From Pyrinomonadaceae bacterium (GTDB taxonomy: Bacteria; Acidobacteriota; Blastocatellia; Pyrinomonadales; Pyrinomonadaceae): a stretch of 64,000 nucleotides of DNA. The stretch lies in assembly GCA_019694355.1 (NCBI GenBank), contig JAIBCB010000003.1, forward strand, positions 248,001 to 312,000, written 5' to 3'. The notes beneath the pieces are model-generated. The model saw only the letters and a program-made list of their open reading frames with translations. It made no database searches and had not been told where the DNA came from. Made by a program: the position numbers and the translations under genes. Below, one piece after another: positions 1 through 8,329 of this stretch (its first letter is position 1; each line of letters opens with the position of its first letter).

Positions 1-633
1 AACGCCGCCTGTCGCGGGGTCGGTAAAATAGCCTGAAACAAGCTGATAGACGATCCAGACACCGATCGCGACGAAGGCAGGCACTGTCGTTAGAAAGTTA
101 AAGATGATCGCCCGAACCTGCCTTCTTGGGAATAAGAGAACATAGCCGCCGAGCACGCCCGAGATCGCACCCGAAGCACCGAGCATCGGGATGAGCGAAT
201 CCGGTCCCATAATGATCTGCCCGAACGCGGCCGCTACGCCGCAAAGGAGATAGAAAACGGCATACCGAACGTGTCCGAGCAGATTTTCGAGATTGTCCCC
301 GAAGATCCAAAGGAAGAGCATATTCCCCGCGATGTGCATTATGCTGCCGTGCATGAACATCGACGAGAGGATGTTGAAATAGATCCCGAAAGGTGCCGGG
401 TAATTCTGTATCTCGCCTACCGTTTGCCCGGAGTGGCTGATGATCGGGATGCTTGCAACGATGTCGTGCCCGGTCGTTATCTCACGCGGCACGAGCGTAA
501 ATGCATAGGTGAAATGCTCATTCGAGCCCAACTGTTGCAAGGCGAGAAAAACGATGATATTCAGCCCGATGAACGCATAGTTCACAAAAGGTGTTATCGT
601 CCTGTCCGAGTTGTCGTCGCCTATAGGAAACAT
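1..633 (-). CDS. Rhomboid family intramembrane serine protease (C-terminus cut by window edge)
   Basis: The 211 visible codons encode an integral membrane protein of the rhomboid family, which cleaves transmembrane segments of other proteins inside the bilayer. After a first membrane helix near residues 16-32 there is a loop, then the family HxxxN region (HGSIMHIAGN, about residues 95-104), and the catalytic serine motif GASGAISG at about 152-159. The catalytic histidine helix lies beyond position 1 and is not visible. The ATG at 633 follows GAAGGAA and starts 9 bases after the stop of the upstream symporter gene, so the two are probably co-transcribed. Substrates cannot be inferred. Confidence 0.9.
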   Translation of the reverse strand, partial: MFPIGDDNSDRTITPFVNYAFIGLNIIVFLALQQLGSNEHFTYAFTLVPREITTGHDIVASIPIISHSGQTVGEIQNYPAPFGIYFNILSSMFMHGSIMHIAGNMLFLWIFGDNLENLLGHVRYAVFYLLCGVAAAFGQIIMGPDSLIPMLGASGAISGVLGGYVLLFPRRQVRAIIFNFLTTVPAFVAIGVWIVYQLVSGYFTDPATGGV

Positions 634-642
634 ATTTCCTTC

Positions 643-2049
643 TTAACCGATTCCCGCCGATTCGCTTGTCTGCAGCAGTTCGTAGCCTTCGCTGCGTGCA
701 ACGTAAGTCGCAGCAGTAAGATCGCCAACGACATTGAGTGTTGTGCGGCACATATCGAGTATGCGATCCACGCCGATGATGATCGCGATCAGGGCAGGAT
801 CGATGCCGATCATGAAGAGAATTCCGATGATAAAGGGGATCGAACCTGAGGGCACGCCCGCCGTACCGATACCTCCCAAGATCGCCAAATAAACGACCGA
901 GAGCTGCAATCCCAACGTAAGATCGACACCTGCAAGCTGTGCGAGAAATAATACGGTTACGCCCTCGTAAAGTGCTGTGCCGTTTTGGTTTGCGGTCGCA
1001 CCGACCGTGAGTACGAAGTTGTTTATCTCCTTCGGCACACCGAGGTTTTCGTTCGAAACACGTAGTGCCGTCGGCAGTGTGGCGTTTGATGAAGATGTCG
1101 AGAACGCAGTCAGAATCACCGTTTGAACACGGCGGAAAAATTCGATCGGGTTGATCTTCGAAAGGAAATATATCGCCGCCGAATACACGCCAAAGAAATG
1201 TATCGCGAGACCCAAGAGCACCGTTGCGACAAACCAGCCGAGCGATGCGAGCAGTTCCAGCCCGAACTGCGCGATGTTGTTAAAGAGCAGACACGCGACG
1301 GCGTACGGCGCAAGCTTCATCACGATGTCGATGATCTTCGCCGTGATCGCGAACAAAGCCTCGTTGAATTTAACGAAGGGTTCGGAAACAGGAGCCGGCA
1401 AAAGCGTGATCGCGATGCCGCAGATCAACGCGAAGAACATTATGTGCAGCATATTCGGGCTCGTCCCGGAGAGCGAGTTGAATATGTTGCTCGGCACGAC
1501 CGTTTTTACGGCCTGCATCATCGGCGAGTCCGACTTTGCCGTTTCGGCAGCTTTCTTTTGAGCGTCGGTCGCGGCTGAGGCACCGCTTGAGAATTCCGCT
1601 TTCAGGACGGCCTGCGTTTCCGAACTGATACGTTTGCCGGGTTGTATCGTGTTAGCGAGAGTTAGGCCGATGACGACCGAGATTGCCGATATCACGAGCG
1701 TATATGCGAACGACTTCGCACCGATCCGGCCCAATTTTCGAATATCGCCGATGCCCGCAACGCCGACAACGAGCGAAGAAAAAACCAGCGGCACGACGAT
1801 CATCAGAAGAAGATTCAAGAAGAGCGTACCGATCGGTTTTGTAAAATTCTCGACCGTCCACACAAGCCACGGATCTTTGCCGCCGACGGCATAATTCGCT
1901 ATCAAGCCGCCGATGACGCCTACACCGAGCCCAATAAATATCTTTGTGTGAAGAGCGATTCCCTTCGGTTTATCAGGCGTCTCGTCGTCGAGATCGGTCG
2001 TCAATTCACGTTCGTAGTTGTCGGGCGGAAGTTTCTCGTTTTCGGCCAT
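643..2049 (-). CDS. Dicarboxylate/amino acid:cation symporter (DAACS, SLC1-like)
   Basis: A 468-residue multi-pass inner membrane protein of the GltP/DctA family, importing acidic amino acids or C4-dicarboxylates with H+ or Na+. The family signatures are present: the serine-rich re-entrant hairpin SSSNATLP at about 319-326 and the substrate/cation site GATANQNGTALYEG at about 350-363, which replaces the more usual NMDGT by NQNGT. A hydrophilic insert of about 40 residues at 140-185 lies between early helices, as in many bacterial relatives. The N-terminal 30 residues are acidic and cytoplasmic. The substrate cannot be separated between glutamate/aspartate and dicarboxylates from sequence alone. 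Confidence 0.9.
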   Translation of the reverse strand: MAENEKLPPDNYERELTTDLDDETPDKPKGIALHTKIFIGLGVGVIGGLIANYAVGGKDPWLVWTVENFTKPIGTLFLNLLLMIVVPLVFSSLVVGVAGIGDIRKLGRIGAKSFAYTLVISAISVVIGLTLANTIQPGKRISSETQAVLKAEFSSGASAATDAQKKAAETAKSDSPMMQAVKTVVPSNIFNSLSGTSPNMLHIMFFALICGIAITLLPAPVSEPFVKFNEALFAITAKIIDIVMKLAPYAVACLLFNNIAQFGLELLASLGWFVATVLLGLAIHFFGVYSAAIYFLSKINPIEFFRRVQTVILTAFSTSSSNATLPTALRVSNENLGVPKEINNFVLTVGATANQNGTALYEGVTVLFLAQLAGVDLTLGLQLSVVYLAILGGIGTAGVPSGSIPFIIGILFMIGIDPALIAIIIGVDRILDMCRTTLNVVGDLTAATYVARSEGYELLQTSESAGIG

Positions 2050-2147
2050 CGCTTACGTTACCCTTTTTTCTTGGAATGAACTTTAGAAGTTGGTTCGAAA
2101 GAGTTTAGCAGAAATGTTCGGGGTTTGATAGATTTGACGGTACAGCT

Positions 2148-3572
2148 ATGTTCGAATCGATCCATTTTCATTCCGAGGGGCGGAAGACGACCAGTGCCTC
2201 AAAGCCTGAGGTCCTGGCAAAGCTTCGCGAGATCGTTGGCGACGAGAATGTCGTTGTCGATCCCGAACGCGTCGAGCCTTACGGTGCCGATGCCGTAAAA
2301 GAGAAATTCCCGCCGGAGGCCGTTGTTTTCCCTGCGACCACGCAAGAGATGGCCGCGATAATCAAGCTCGCAAATGAGTATCTCTTTCCCGTAACTGCAC
2401 GCGGCGGCGGCGTCGGATATACAGGCGGTGCAGTTCCCGTGGATGGCGGCATCGTGGTCGGAACCGACCGAATGAAGACGATCGTTGAACTGAACGTCGA
2501 TGATCTATATATGACGTGTCAGCCGGGCCTAACGACCTACGATGTCCAACAGGCGGCGGCCGAGGTCGGCCTTTTATTCGCACCGGATCCGGCAAGCTAT
2601 AAAGATTCGTACATTGGCGGCAACATCGCCGAGAATGCGGGCGGAATGCGCACACCGAAATACGGCGTTACGAAGCATCACGTTCTTGGCCTAGAGGTCG
2701 TGACCGGTACGGGCGAGATCATTCGCACAGGCGGACGGACGGTAAAGAACGTCGTCGGGTTCGATCTTACAGGCTTGATGTGCGGCTCCGAGGGAATGCT
2801 CGGCATCATCACGGAGGCGACACTAAGGCTCCTCCCGATGCCGGAAGCAACTTCAACCGTACGTGCAAATTTTACGTCAATGGCGGCCGCGTGCAAGGTG
2901 TTGACGAAGTTCACGCCGCACGGCCTGCTCCCGATGGCGATGGAGGCGATCGACAAGTTCTGCATCGCCGCCGTTGAGGAGAATTTTGCCTTTGGGCTTT
3001 CGCGTGATGCCGAGGCGATCTTGCTCGTGGCGGTTGACGGCTCTCGCGAAGAGGTTGAGAAGAATGCACGCCTGATCGAACAGATCATCGGCGAGAACGG
3101 CGGCTTTGATGTCATTCGTGCACGGTCTAAGGAAGAAGAGGACAAGCTTTGGGATGTGCGGCGTGCGATAAGCCCGAGCTTGATGAAGTACGGCACGCTG
3201 AAGATCAATGAGGACGTCGTAGTTCCGCGTTCGCGCGTGCCCGAACTTGTCGCGGGTGTCGAGGCGATCGGCAAGCGCAACGACACTTTCGTGGCGAATT
3301 TCGGCCATGCGGGCGACGGCAATATACATGTGAATTTCGTCGTAGATCGCGACGATGCGGATGCGGTCGCCCGTGCGAGAAAATGCGTTAGCGAGACCTT
3401 CAAACTCTCGGTCGAACTTGGCGGCACGATCTCCGGCGAACACGGCATCGGTTACGTAAAAGCCCCGTATCTAGGCTATGCCGTCGATGACGCGACCCTC
3501 GCCGTGATGAAAGGCATCAAGCACACATTCGACCCGAACGGCATCCTCAATCCCGGCAAGATGTTTGTGTAA
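2148..3572 (+). CDS. glcD: FAD-binding oxidoreductase, glycolate/D-lactate oxidase GlcD-like
   Basis: A 474-residue flavoprotein of the vanillyl-alcohol-oxidase superfamily. The N-terminal PCMH-type FAD domain contains RGGGVGYTGGAVP (about residues 84-96) and PDPASYKDSYIGGNIAENAGG-like phosphate-binding segments (about 147-167). The C-terminal oxidase domain has the metal-site motif NFGHAGDGNIH (about 386-396) and GTISGEHGIG (about 429-438). Such proteins oxidise 2-hydroxyacids such as glycolate or D-lactate. GlcE and GlcF partners are not next to it, so it may act alone or with unlinked Fe-S subunits. It is transcribed divergently from the symporter at 2049, which would suit uptake and oxidation of an organic acid. 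Confidence 0.88.
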   Translation: MFESIHFHSEGRKTTSASKPEVLAKLREIVGDENVVVDPERVEPYGADAVKEKFPPEAVVFPATTQEMAAIIKLANEYLFPVTARGGGVGYTGGAVPVDGGIVVGTDRMKTIVELNVDDLYMTCQPGLTTYDVQQAAAEVGLLFAPDPASYKDSYIGGNIAENAGGMRTPKYGVTKHHVLGLEVVTGTGEIIRTGGRTVKNVVGFDLTGLMCGSEGMLGIITEATLRLLPMPEATSTVRANFTSMAAACKVLTKFTPHGLLPMAMEAIDKFCIAAVEENFAFGLSRDAEAILLVAVDGSREEVEKNARLIEQIIGENGGFDVIRARSKEEEDKLWDVRRAISPSLMKYGTLKINEDVVVPRSRVPELVAGVEAIGKRNDTFVANFGHAGDGNIHVNFVVDRDDADAVARARKCVSETFKLSVELGGTISGEHGIGYVKAPYLGYAVDDATLAVMKGIKHTFDPNGILNPGKMFV

Positions 3573-3623
3573 TCTGTTAGAACGCGCATGTCCGGCACAG
3601 ACATCGGCGGATGGTTGAGCAAA

Positions 3624-3652
3624 TTGTCGTGACTGAAATGTGATATTATATC
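3624..3652 (+). promoter_or_regulatory. Possible sigma-70 promoter for the zinc-ribbon gene
   Basis: TTGTCG at 3624-3629 and TATATC at 3647-3652 are separated by 17 bases in the 218-bp gap after glcD. The rest of that gap shows no gene. The match is moderate and was made by eye. Confidence 0.35.
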
Positions 3653-3790
3653 CCACTCTACGATTCAACCTTTAAGCATTAGACGTGTTGACGATTCCGG
3701 CGGAGTTGGAAGGTAGCAACGTGTGAGAATTTGTTACGCGCGAAGCTTGAAACTGAAACGAAAGGGAAGAAAAAGAAAAAAGGTTAAAAA

Positions 3791-4504
3791 ATGCTCACGT
3801 GCCCACAATGTGGTGTTGATTCTCCGCGAAACGATTATCAATTCTGTCTGAATTGCGGTGGCGACCTCGAAATGCGAACGGTCGTCCGCAAGGCTGTAGT
3901 CCAAACGAAACGCGCGTCTCCGATAACGCTTGTCGCGGTCGCGTCTGGCATTCTTGGATTGTTTATCGGCTCGGCCATTGTTATCAGCAATGTTTCGCAA
4001 ACGGTAAAGTCAAGTTCTGACGCGAACTTAAAAGTCGCCAACGAAGCTATCGCTAAGATATCGACGCCGACACCACGCCCAATCTCTGTCGCAACACCTG
4101 CGGAGACACCTGCGGAAACACCTGTCGAAACTGAGAACAGCGACAACGAGAGGCAAATCGTCGAACGTCGCCAGTCGGAGACTGCAAACAGCTTAGCGAA
4201 TGCAAGAAGGAGTCTCGCAAATGCAGCGGCTAACGTTGCAAATACGAGCATTGAGAACACGCCTGCGTCGGATCGCGTCGCACCGCCGAACGCAATTGCA
4301 TTCTGTGCAGATCGCACTCTCGCGTTCGCTGTGCATTCTTCGGTCTGTGCGAATCGAGGCGGTGTGATCAAGTGGTATGTTTGGGGAATCGACGACGGCA
4401 AAAAGCCGCGGGCCATTTGTAATGACGGGCATATTTCCTATTGGCGTTATGATCGATGGGCAACGTGTGGAACAGGCGGCGGCGTTCGATATTGGTATTA
4501 CTAA
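3791..4504 (+). CDS. Zinc-ribbon membrane protein with C-terminal DUF3761-like repeats
   Basis: A 237-residue protein of unknown function. Residues 4-26 form a double-CxxC zinc ribbon (CPQC ... CLNC), followed by one membrane helix at about 46-66, then a Thr/Pro/Glu-rich and Asn/Ala-rich linker (about 90-165). The C-terminal 70 residues contain two related modules, CADRTLAFAVHSSVCANRGG and CNDGHISYWRYDRWATCGTG, each with paired cysteines and a GGV-W/Y ending. These resemble the DUF3761 pattern CxDGTxS...CSxHGGV. Topology suggests a cytoplasmic ribbon and an extracytoplasmic C-terminal domain. The 5' end of this gene has a near copy at 4519. Confidence 0.7.
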   Translation: MLTCPQCGVDSPRNDYQFCLNCGGDLEMRTVVRKAVVQTKRASPITLVAVASGILGLFIGSAIVISNVSQTVKSSSDANLKVANEAIAKISTPTPRPISVATPAETPAETPVETENSDNERQIVERRQSETANSLANARRSLANAAANVANTSIENTPASDRVAPPNAIAFCADRTLAFAVHSSVCANRGGVIKWYVWGIDDGKKPRAICNDGHISYWRYDRWATCGTGGGVRYWYY

Positions 4505-4518
4505 GCGCGAAATAAATA

Positions 4519-4556
4519 AGGTTACAAAATGCTCACCTGCCCAAAATTCGGCGATT
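4519..4556 (+). repeat. Partial duplicate of the 5' end of the upstream zinc-ribbon gene
   Basis: The start region of the gene at 3791 (from 3781: AGGTTAAAAAATGCTCACGT, continuing GCCCACAATGTGG) is matched just after that gene's stop by AGGTTACAAAATGCTCACCT continuing GCCCAAAATTCGG. Roughly five of the first 35 bases differ, and both encode M-L-T-C-P-(Q/K). The copy has lost the second Cys of the first CxxC and runs in frame into the following small gene. It appears to be a remnant of a second zinc-ribbon gene or of a local duplication. Confidence 0.6.
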
Positions 4557-4564
4557 ACGCCGTT

Positions 4565-4765
4565 ATGCGGGGAATAAGTTACCTAGCAAACGAGAAGGGC
4601 AGGCGCGTTGCCGTTCAGATCGATCTGAAGAAGTATGGCGAGATTTGGGAGGATTTTTACGATCTGCTGACTGCCAAAAAGCGTCGAGATGAGCCGCGTG
4701 AGTCGCTGGCATCTGTAAAAACGCGTTTGCAGAAAAAAGGCAAGTTGAATATATCTATTCCGTGA
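4565..4765 (+). CDS. Small antitoxin-like protein (orphan, Phd/RelB-type)
   Basis: A 66-residue protein when started at the ATG at 4565; a longer reading from 4529 would include the duplicated zinc-ribbon start and is less likely. The sequence YLANEKGRRVAVQIDLKKYG, then an acidic EDFYDL helix and RRDEP-SLA-VK-RLQKKG, resembles antitoxins that precede RelE-type toxins, in which a beta strand with 'AVVLDI' leads into a helix. No RelE/ParE gene follows; the next gene, 15 bases on, is another antitoxin belonging to a PIN pair. It may be an orphan antitoxin whose toxin was lost. Family membership is inferred from pattern only. Confidence 0.55.
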   Translation: MRGISYLANEKGRRVAVQIDLKKYGEIWEDFYDLLTAKKRRDEPRESLASVKTRLQKKGKLNISIP

Positions 4766-4780
4766 TAAGATTAGGTCGTT

Positions 4781-5020
4781 ATGCAGACCGTCGAAGCCAT
4801 CATCGAAGCGAGCGGATCGGTAAAATTGCTGTCCAGGGTTCGCTTGCCCGGAGACAGGAAGGCCTTGCTGACCATACTCGATGAGGAACCCGACTCACCT
4901 TCCCGAACACAGCGTGAACGTTTGCTAAGGGCATTCAAGAACGCGCGATCCGCAAAACTGTTCAGTAACATCAAAGATCCCGTTGAGTGGCAAAAAAGAT
5001 TAAGGGATGAGTGGGACTAA
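4781..5020 (+). CDS. Antitoxin of PIN-domain toxin-antitoxin pair
   Basis: A 79-residue protein starting MQTVEAIIEASGSVKLLSRV, a beta-rich N-terminus like AbrB/AF2212-type antitoxins (MxTVEAI...G.L..), followed by a helical, charged C-terminal tail ending WQKRLRDEWD that would wrap the toxin. It overlaps the PIN gene by 14 bases, the usual arrangement for translational coupling. Antitoxin and complex probably repress their own promoter. The exact family is uncertain, but the pairing with a PIN toxin makes the role likely. Confidence 0.7.
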   Translation: MQTVEAIIEASGSVKLLSRVRLPGDRKALLTILDEEPDSPSRTQRERLLRAFKNARSAKLFSNIKDPVEWQKRLRDEWD

Positions 5021-5402
5021 GGCCTTACTCGACAGCAATGTGATCATTTACGCCTCTCAGGGCGTAATTGATGCTGAGAAGCTTCTTTCGGCAAGTGAGG
5101 GATACTTTGTCTCTATCATTACCCTGATCGAGGTGTATGGCTTTGACTTTGCTGATGCGCGCGAAAGGGCTCTGATCGACGAGATCATTAACAGCTTGGA
5201 AATCGTTGAGTTGGATCGGGCCATTGCCGACCAGGCGATCAAATACAGGAAGGTTCCAACAAAAAAGATCAAACTTCCCGACGCCGTCATACTGGCGACC
5301 GCAACGATCTTAGGGGCAGACCTCTTCACCGCAAATATCCGGGATTTTCAGAAAATTGACGATGCGGTGAACGTCATAGATATTGGAGAGTTCAAACTGT
5401 AG
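5007..5402 (+). CDS. PIN-domain ribonuclease toxin (VapC-like)
   Basis: A 131-residue PIN-domain protein, expected to be a Mg2+/Mn2+-dependent RNase held inactive by the antitoxin encoded just upstream. The four acidic positions are visible: Asp in LLDSNVIIYA (about residue 8), Glu in TLIEVYGF (about 42), Asp in LPDAVILATA (about 93), and the later Asp near FTANIRDFQKID (about 113). The length is normal and the domain looks intact. The tRNA or rRNA target is not predictable. Confidence 0.85.
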   Translation: MSGTKALLDSNVIIYASQGVIDAEKLLSASEGYFVSIITLIEVYGFDFADARERALIDEIINSLEIVELDRAIADQAIKYRKVPTKKIKLPDAVILATATILGADLFTANIRDFQKIDDAVNVIDIGEFKL

Positions 5403-5469
5403 TCAAAATTGGACGATCAGGAATCTGTGAAGCACGCTCTTCGTAAGGAGCTAGCCGAGTATAATTCGA

Positions 5470-6306
5470 ATGCTGTACCGAACATACATTCCATCGCCGC
5501 TGCTTGCGCCTTACGTGCGCTTCTTCTGGGCGCTTGAAGCCGATGCGTCTTGCGACGAAGATTTCGTTCATCGCTCGATGGCCGACGGCTCGGTCGAGAT
5601 CGTGTTCCATTACCTCGGGGCCTTCGACGAGATCAGCCGAACGGGCAGTCTTGAAAGTTCGCCCCTCTCAAACATCCAAGCCCAATCAACGCGACCTCGA
5701 CGGTTCGCCACCCGGGAGAAATTCGGCATTTTCGGTGCGTATCTGTATCCTTTCGCGATCCCAAGATTCTTCGGCCTGCCGGCGAGTGACTTTACCGGGC
5801 TCGCACCCGATCTTTGGTCGGCTCTCGGCAATGAGGGAAGAGAACTCGCCGAGATGGTCAATTGTGCTGCGTCGAACGAGCAGCGCGTCGCGATCGTCAC
5901 TCGTTATTTCGAGCGGCGTCTCTCGCTGGTAAATCGGGCACTCCCGCCTCTTCATAGGGCGGTTCGGTCCATAATCGATGCGAAAGGTGATGTGAATATC
6001 GCGCACCTTTCGCGCGAATATTCGCTTTCCATACGGCAATTCGAGCGTAAATTCAAAGAGATCGCCGGCCTTCCGCCGAAACTATACTCGCGGGTCATTC
6101 GCTTTCAGGCCGCAACGCAATTCAGGCTTGACGGAGTTCGCGACCTGACCGAGATCGCGTATGCGTGCGGCTACTACGACCAATCACACTTCATAAAGGA
6201 ATTCCGCGAATTCTCTGGCTACACGCCGAAAGAATACTTCTGGAATTCGGCCGAAGGGACGCAATATATGGAAACTGAGAAGATGTCGCATTTTTCCAAT
6301 TCTTAA
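5470..6306 (+). CDS. AraC family transcriptional regulator with DUF6597-like N-terminus
   Basis: A 278-residue regulator. The N-terminal half (PSPLLAPYVRFFWALE... DGSVEIVFHY) matches the domain commonly placed before AraC HTH modules (DUF6597). The C-terminal 100 residues carry two helix-turn-helix motifs: LSREYSLSIRQFERKFKEIAG (first HTH) and TEIAYACGYYDQSHFIKEFR, followed by FSGYTPKEY, the AraC hallmark. It precedes an NTF2-like and a VOC gene on the same strand (about 110 bases away), so it may control them. The effector is unknown. Confidence 0.88.
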   Translation: MLYRTYIPSPLLAPYVRFFWALEADASCDEDFVHRSMADGSVEIVFHYLGAFDEISRTGSLESSPLSNIQAQSTRPRRFATREKFGIFGAYLYPFAIPRFFGLPASDFTGLAPDLWSALGNEGRELAEMVNCAASNEQRVAIVTRYFERRLSLVNRALPPLHRAVRSIIDAKGDVNIAHLSREYSLSIRQFERKFKEIAGLPPKLYSRVIRFQAATQFRLDGVRDLTEIAYACGYYDQSHFIKEFREFSGYTPKEYFWNSAEGTQYMETEKMSHFSNS

Positions 6307-6414
6307 GCTCTTCCACGATCTATACTCAAAACTGTTCGGGACGATCGGCCTTCGCGGAACTTTGTTTTCCGAAATAGTGTCTGCTCGCCTGAAACGTCCG
6401 ATCGAGGGAATTAT

Positions 6415-6831
6415 ATGAGCGATAAGGAAACCGTAAAGCAAGAACTCCTTGCGCTCGGCTCCGAATGGGCCGAGGCGATGGTCGCGAACGATGCGGATCG
6501 TATCGGCGCTTTTATGGCCGACGAATGGGTGATCGTTTCGGAGCGTGGTGTTGCCCCAAAAGAGCATTTCCTTGAATTCGTACGTTCGGGGGCGTTGACG
6601 CACAGCTCATTCGAGATGGTCGGTGAAGCCCGGATCAAGATCTACGGCGAGACAGCGGTCCTGACCGGCCGCGTCGTGAACACGGCGCATTTTGGCGGAC
6701 AGCAGTTCGACCAAGAGGAATGGTCAACTGACGTATTCGTAAAACGCGAAGGGAAATGGCTCTGTGTGCTGAGCCATATAACTCCCTTTGATGCAGAATT
6801 CGAAAAGATGAGAGAGGAGAAACAAAAATGA
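6415..6831 (+). CDS. NTF2-like / DUF4440-type small protein
   Basis: A 138-residue protein of the SnoaL/NTF2-like fold: an N-terminal helix EWAEAMVANDADRIGAFMADEWVIVSERG, then alternating strands ending WLCVLSHITPF. Proteins of this type are steroid-isomerase-like enzymes or stress-related binding proteins; the sequence does not fix a function. Its stop overlaps the start of the next gene by 4 bases (ATGA), so the two are translationally coupled and are probably one unit under the AraC-type regulator upstream. Confidence 0.8.
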   Translation: MSDKETVKQELLALGSEWAEAMVANDADRIGAFMADEWVIVSERGVAPKEHFLEFVRSGALTHSSFEMVGEARIKIYGETAVLTGRVVNTAHFGGQQFDQEEWSTDVFVKREGKWLCVLSHITPFDAEFEKMREEKQK

Positions 6832-7205
6832 ACGCACCAGAACACTATTCGCCCGTGATGCCTTATATCGTGCTGCCGAACGATGCTGACGGTTTCATAA
6901 AATTCATAGAGGAGGTATTTGGCGCCGAGAAAAAGCTCGTTGTAAAGGATGATGACGGCAATTTCAGGCACGCCGAGTTTTCGATCAACGGCGGCACGAT
7001 AATGTTCGGCCAGTCGCACGACGAATGGAAGGCATTTCCGTGCGGAATGTTCATCCTCACAGATGATGTTGACGGAATTTACGCAAAGGGAACAGCACGC
7101 GGCGGCCGAGGAAACCAAGAACCAGGTGACCAGGAATACGGCCGCGCAGCGGGCTTTATCGACCCTTGGGGCAATCAGTGGTGGCTGAATTCGCCTGCGG
7201 CATGA
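6828..7205 (+). CDS. VOC family protein (glyoxalase/bleomycin-resistance fold, PhnB-like)
   Basis: A 125-residue protein with the paired beta-alpha-beta modules of the vicinal oxygen chelate superfamily: MPYIVLPNDADGFIKFIEEVFGAE in the first half and FILTDDVDGIYAKG ... GRAAGFIDPWGNQWWLN in the second. The ending 'DPWGNxWxL' is typical of the PhnB-like subgroup. Metal ligands are not certain, so it could be a dioxygenase-like enzyme or a binding protein. It overlaps the preceding NTF2-like gene by 4 bases. A tail-to-tail VWA gene follows after 9 bases. Confidence 0.85.
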   Translation: MNAPEHYSPVMPYIVLPNDADGFIKFIEEVFGAEKKLVVKDDDGNFRHAEFSINGGTIMFGQSHDEWKAFPCGMFILTDDVDGIYAKGTARGGRGNQEPGDQEYGRAAGFIDPWGNQWWLNSPAA

Positions 7206-7214
7206 CCGCTGCGG

Positions 7215-8309
7215 CTATTTTTTATCGGCCTTGTCCGATTTCGCAAAATAGCCCTGCCGATGCGTTAGCTTCACTTTATCGTTCTTGAGCTGCGGATTTA
7301 CGATCTCGATCTCGATCTTTCGGAACGAGCCGTCGTGATCCTGATTGCTCGGTTCGTATGCGAGAAGATATTGCGACCGCATCTCTTCCTGGATCTGATC
7401 AAAAGCCTTACGCAGTTCGCTTTCGTCACGCGGGAAGAACGCACGTCCGCCGGTGCGTTCCGAGATCTTGTTCAGCGTGCCTTTATCGACACCGCCGTAG
7501 AAGCTGTCTCCAATACCGATGGAATAGATGATCGCCTCGGATCGTACAGCTGCATCGACCGCGTCATCAAGGCGCTTCTGCCCGGAGGTGTTTTGCCCAT
7601 CGGTCAGCAGGATGATGGCACGACGCGTTCGCTCAGGAGCCTGTCCGAGCACTTCCCGCGATGTTACCCAGATCGCGTCCCAAATAGCCGTAGAACCTTG
7701 AATTCCCTGATTACGTCCCGAGATCGGCGGAGTGCCCGGTACAGAGCCGCCGACAACGACACCGCCGCCGACATAGCCGGAGGGCGGCACGAACTTGACG
7801 TTCTCAACCGCACGACGCAGTCGAGTAAGGTTGTTCGTCATATCCTGTTCGAGCGTAGTTTCGCCCGTGAAACTAAGGATAGAGACCTCATCCTTTGAGG
7901 GCCTGACCACCGATTCGAGGAACGAGATCGCGGCATCTTTCTCTTCAGGAAGCGTACGCTGCTGCGAAACGCTGACGTCTATCAGTATCGAAAGGCTAAG
8001 AGGCAGATCGACCTGACGCGTAAAGGCCGAGAGTTCCTGCGGAACGCCGTCTTCAAGGAGCCTGATGTCGTTCTTTGTAAGGTTGGTCAGCAGGCGACGA
8101 TTGCGATCCTGGGCCGTGAAGAGTACGTTTACGACCTCCGTGTCGATCTTTAGGACCTCGTCGTCGATGATCGGCGGCGGCGTTTGCGACGGCGATGGTG
8201 TCGGCGTAGCCGACGTCGACTGTGCGAACACATTATCGGCATCGCCGGTAAAGAAAAAGCCTGCACAGAGCACACCGAACGCTAATACCAAACCTAACTT
8301 GCGAAGCAT
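7215..8309 (-). CDS. Secreted VWA-domain protein (acidobacterial VWFA-related type)
   Basis: A 364-residue exported protein. The ATG at 8309 was chosen over a GTG one codon upstream. A signal peptide (about 1-30, ending VFAQ) is followed by a Thr/Ser/Pro linker, then a beta-rich segment VVNVLFTAQDRNRRLLTNLTKNDIRLLEDG seen in the acidobacterial VWFA-related family, and a von Willebrand A domain whose metal site DxSxS is LIDVSVSQ (about 110-117). Later motifs include AIILLTDGQNTSG and IYSIGIGD. The C-terminus (QYLLAYEPSN...KIEIEI) is typical of the family. The likely role is protein-protein interaction at the cell surface or periplasm. A paralogue lies 20 bases upstream. Confidence 0.85.
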   Translation of the reverse strand: MLRKLGLVLAFGVLCAGFFFTGDADNVFAQSTSATPTPSPSQTPPPIIDDEVLKIDTEVVNVLFTAQDRNRRLLTNLTKNDIRLLEDGVPQELSAFTRQVDLPLSLSILIDVSVSQQRTLPEEKDAAISFLESVVRPSKDEVSILSFTGETTLEQDMTNNLTRLRRAVENVKFVPPSGYVGGGVVVGGSVPGTPPISGRNQGIQGSTAIWDAIWVTSREVLGQAPERTRRAIILLTDGQNTSGQKRLDDAVDAAVRSEAIIYSIGIGDSFYGGVDKGTLNKISERTGGRAFFPRDESELRKAFDQIQEEMRSQYLLAYEPSNQDHDGSFRKIEIEIVNPQLKNDKVKLTHRQGYFAKSDKADKK

Positions 8310-8329
8310 CACAAAAACCTCTTTATCCC

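Noticed and set aside
271..849. 192-codon plus-strand open frame
   Set aside because: It is antisense to the rhomboid protease and symporter genes, both of which have clear motifs.
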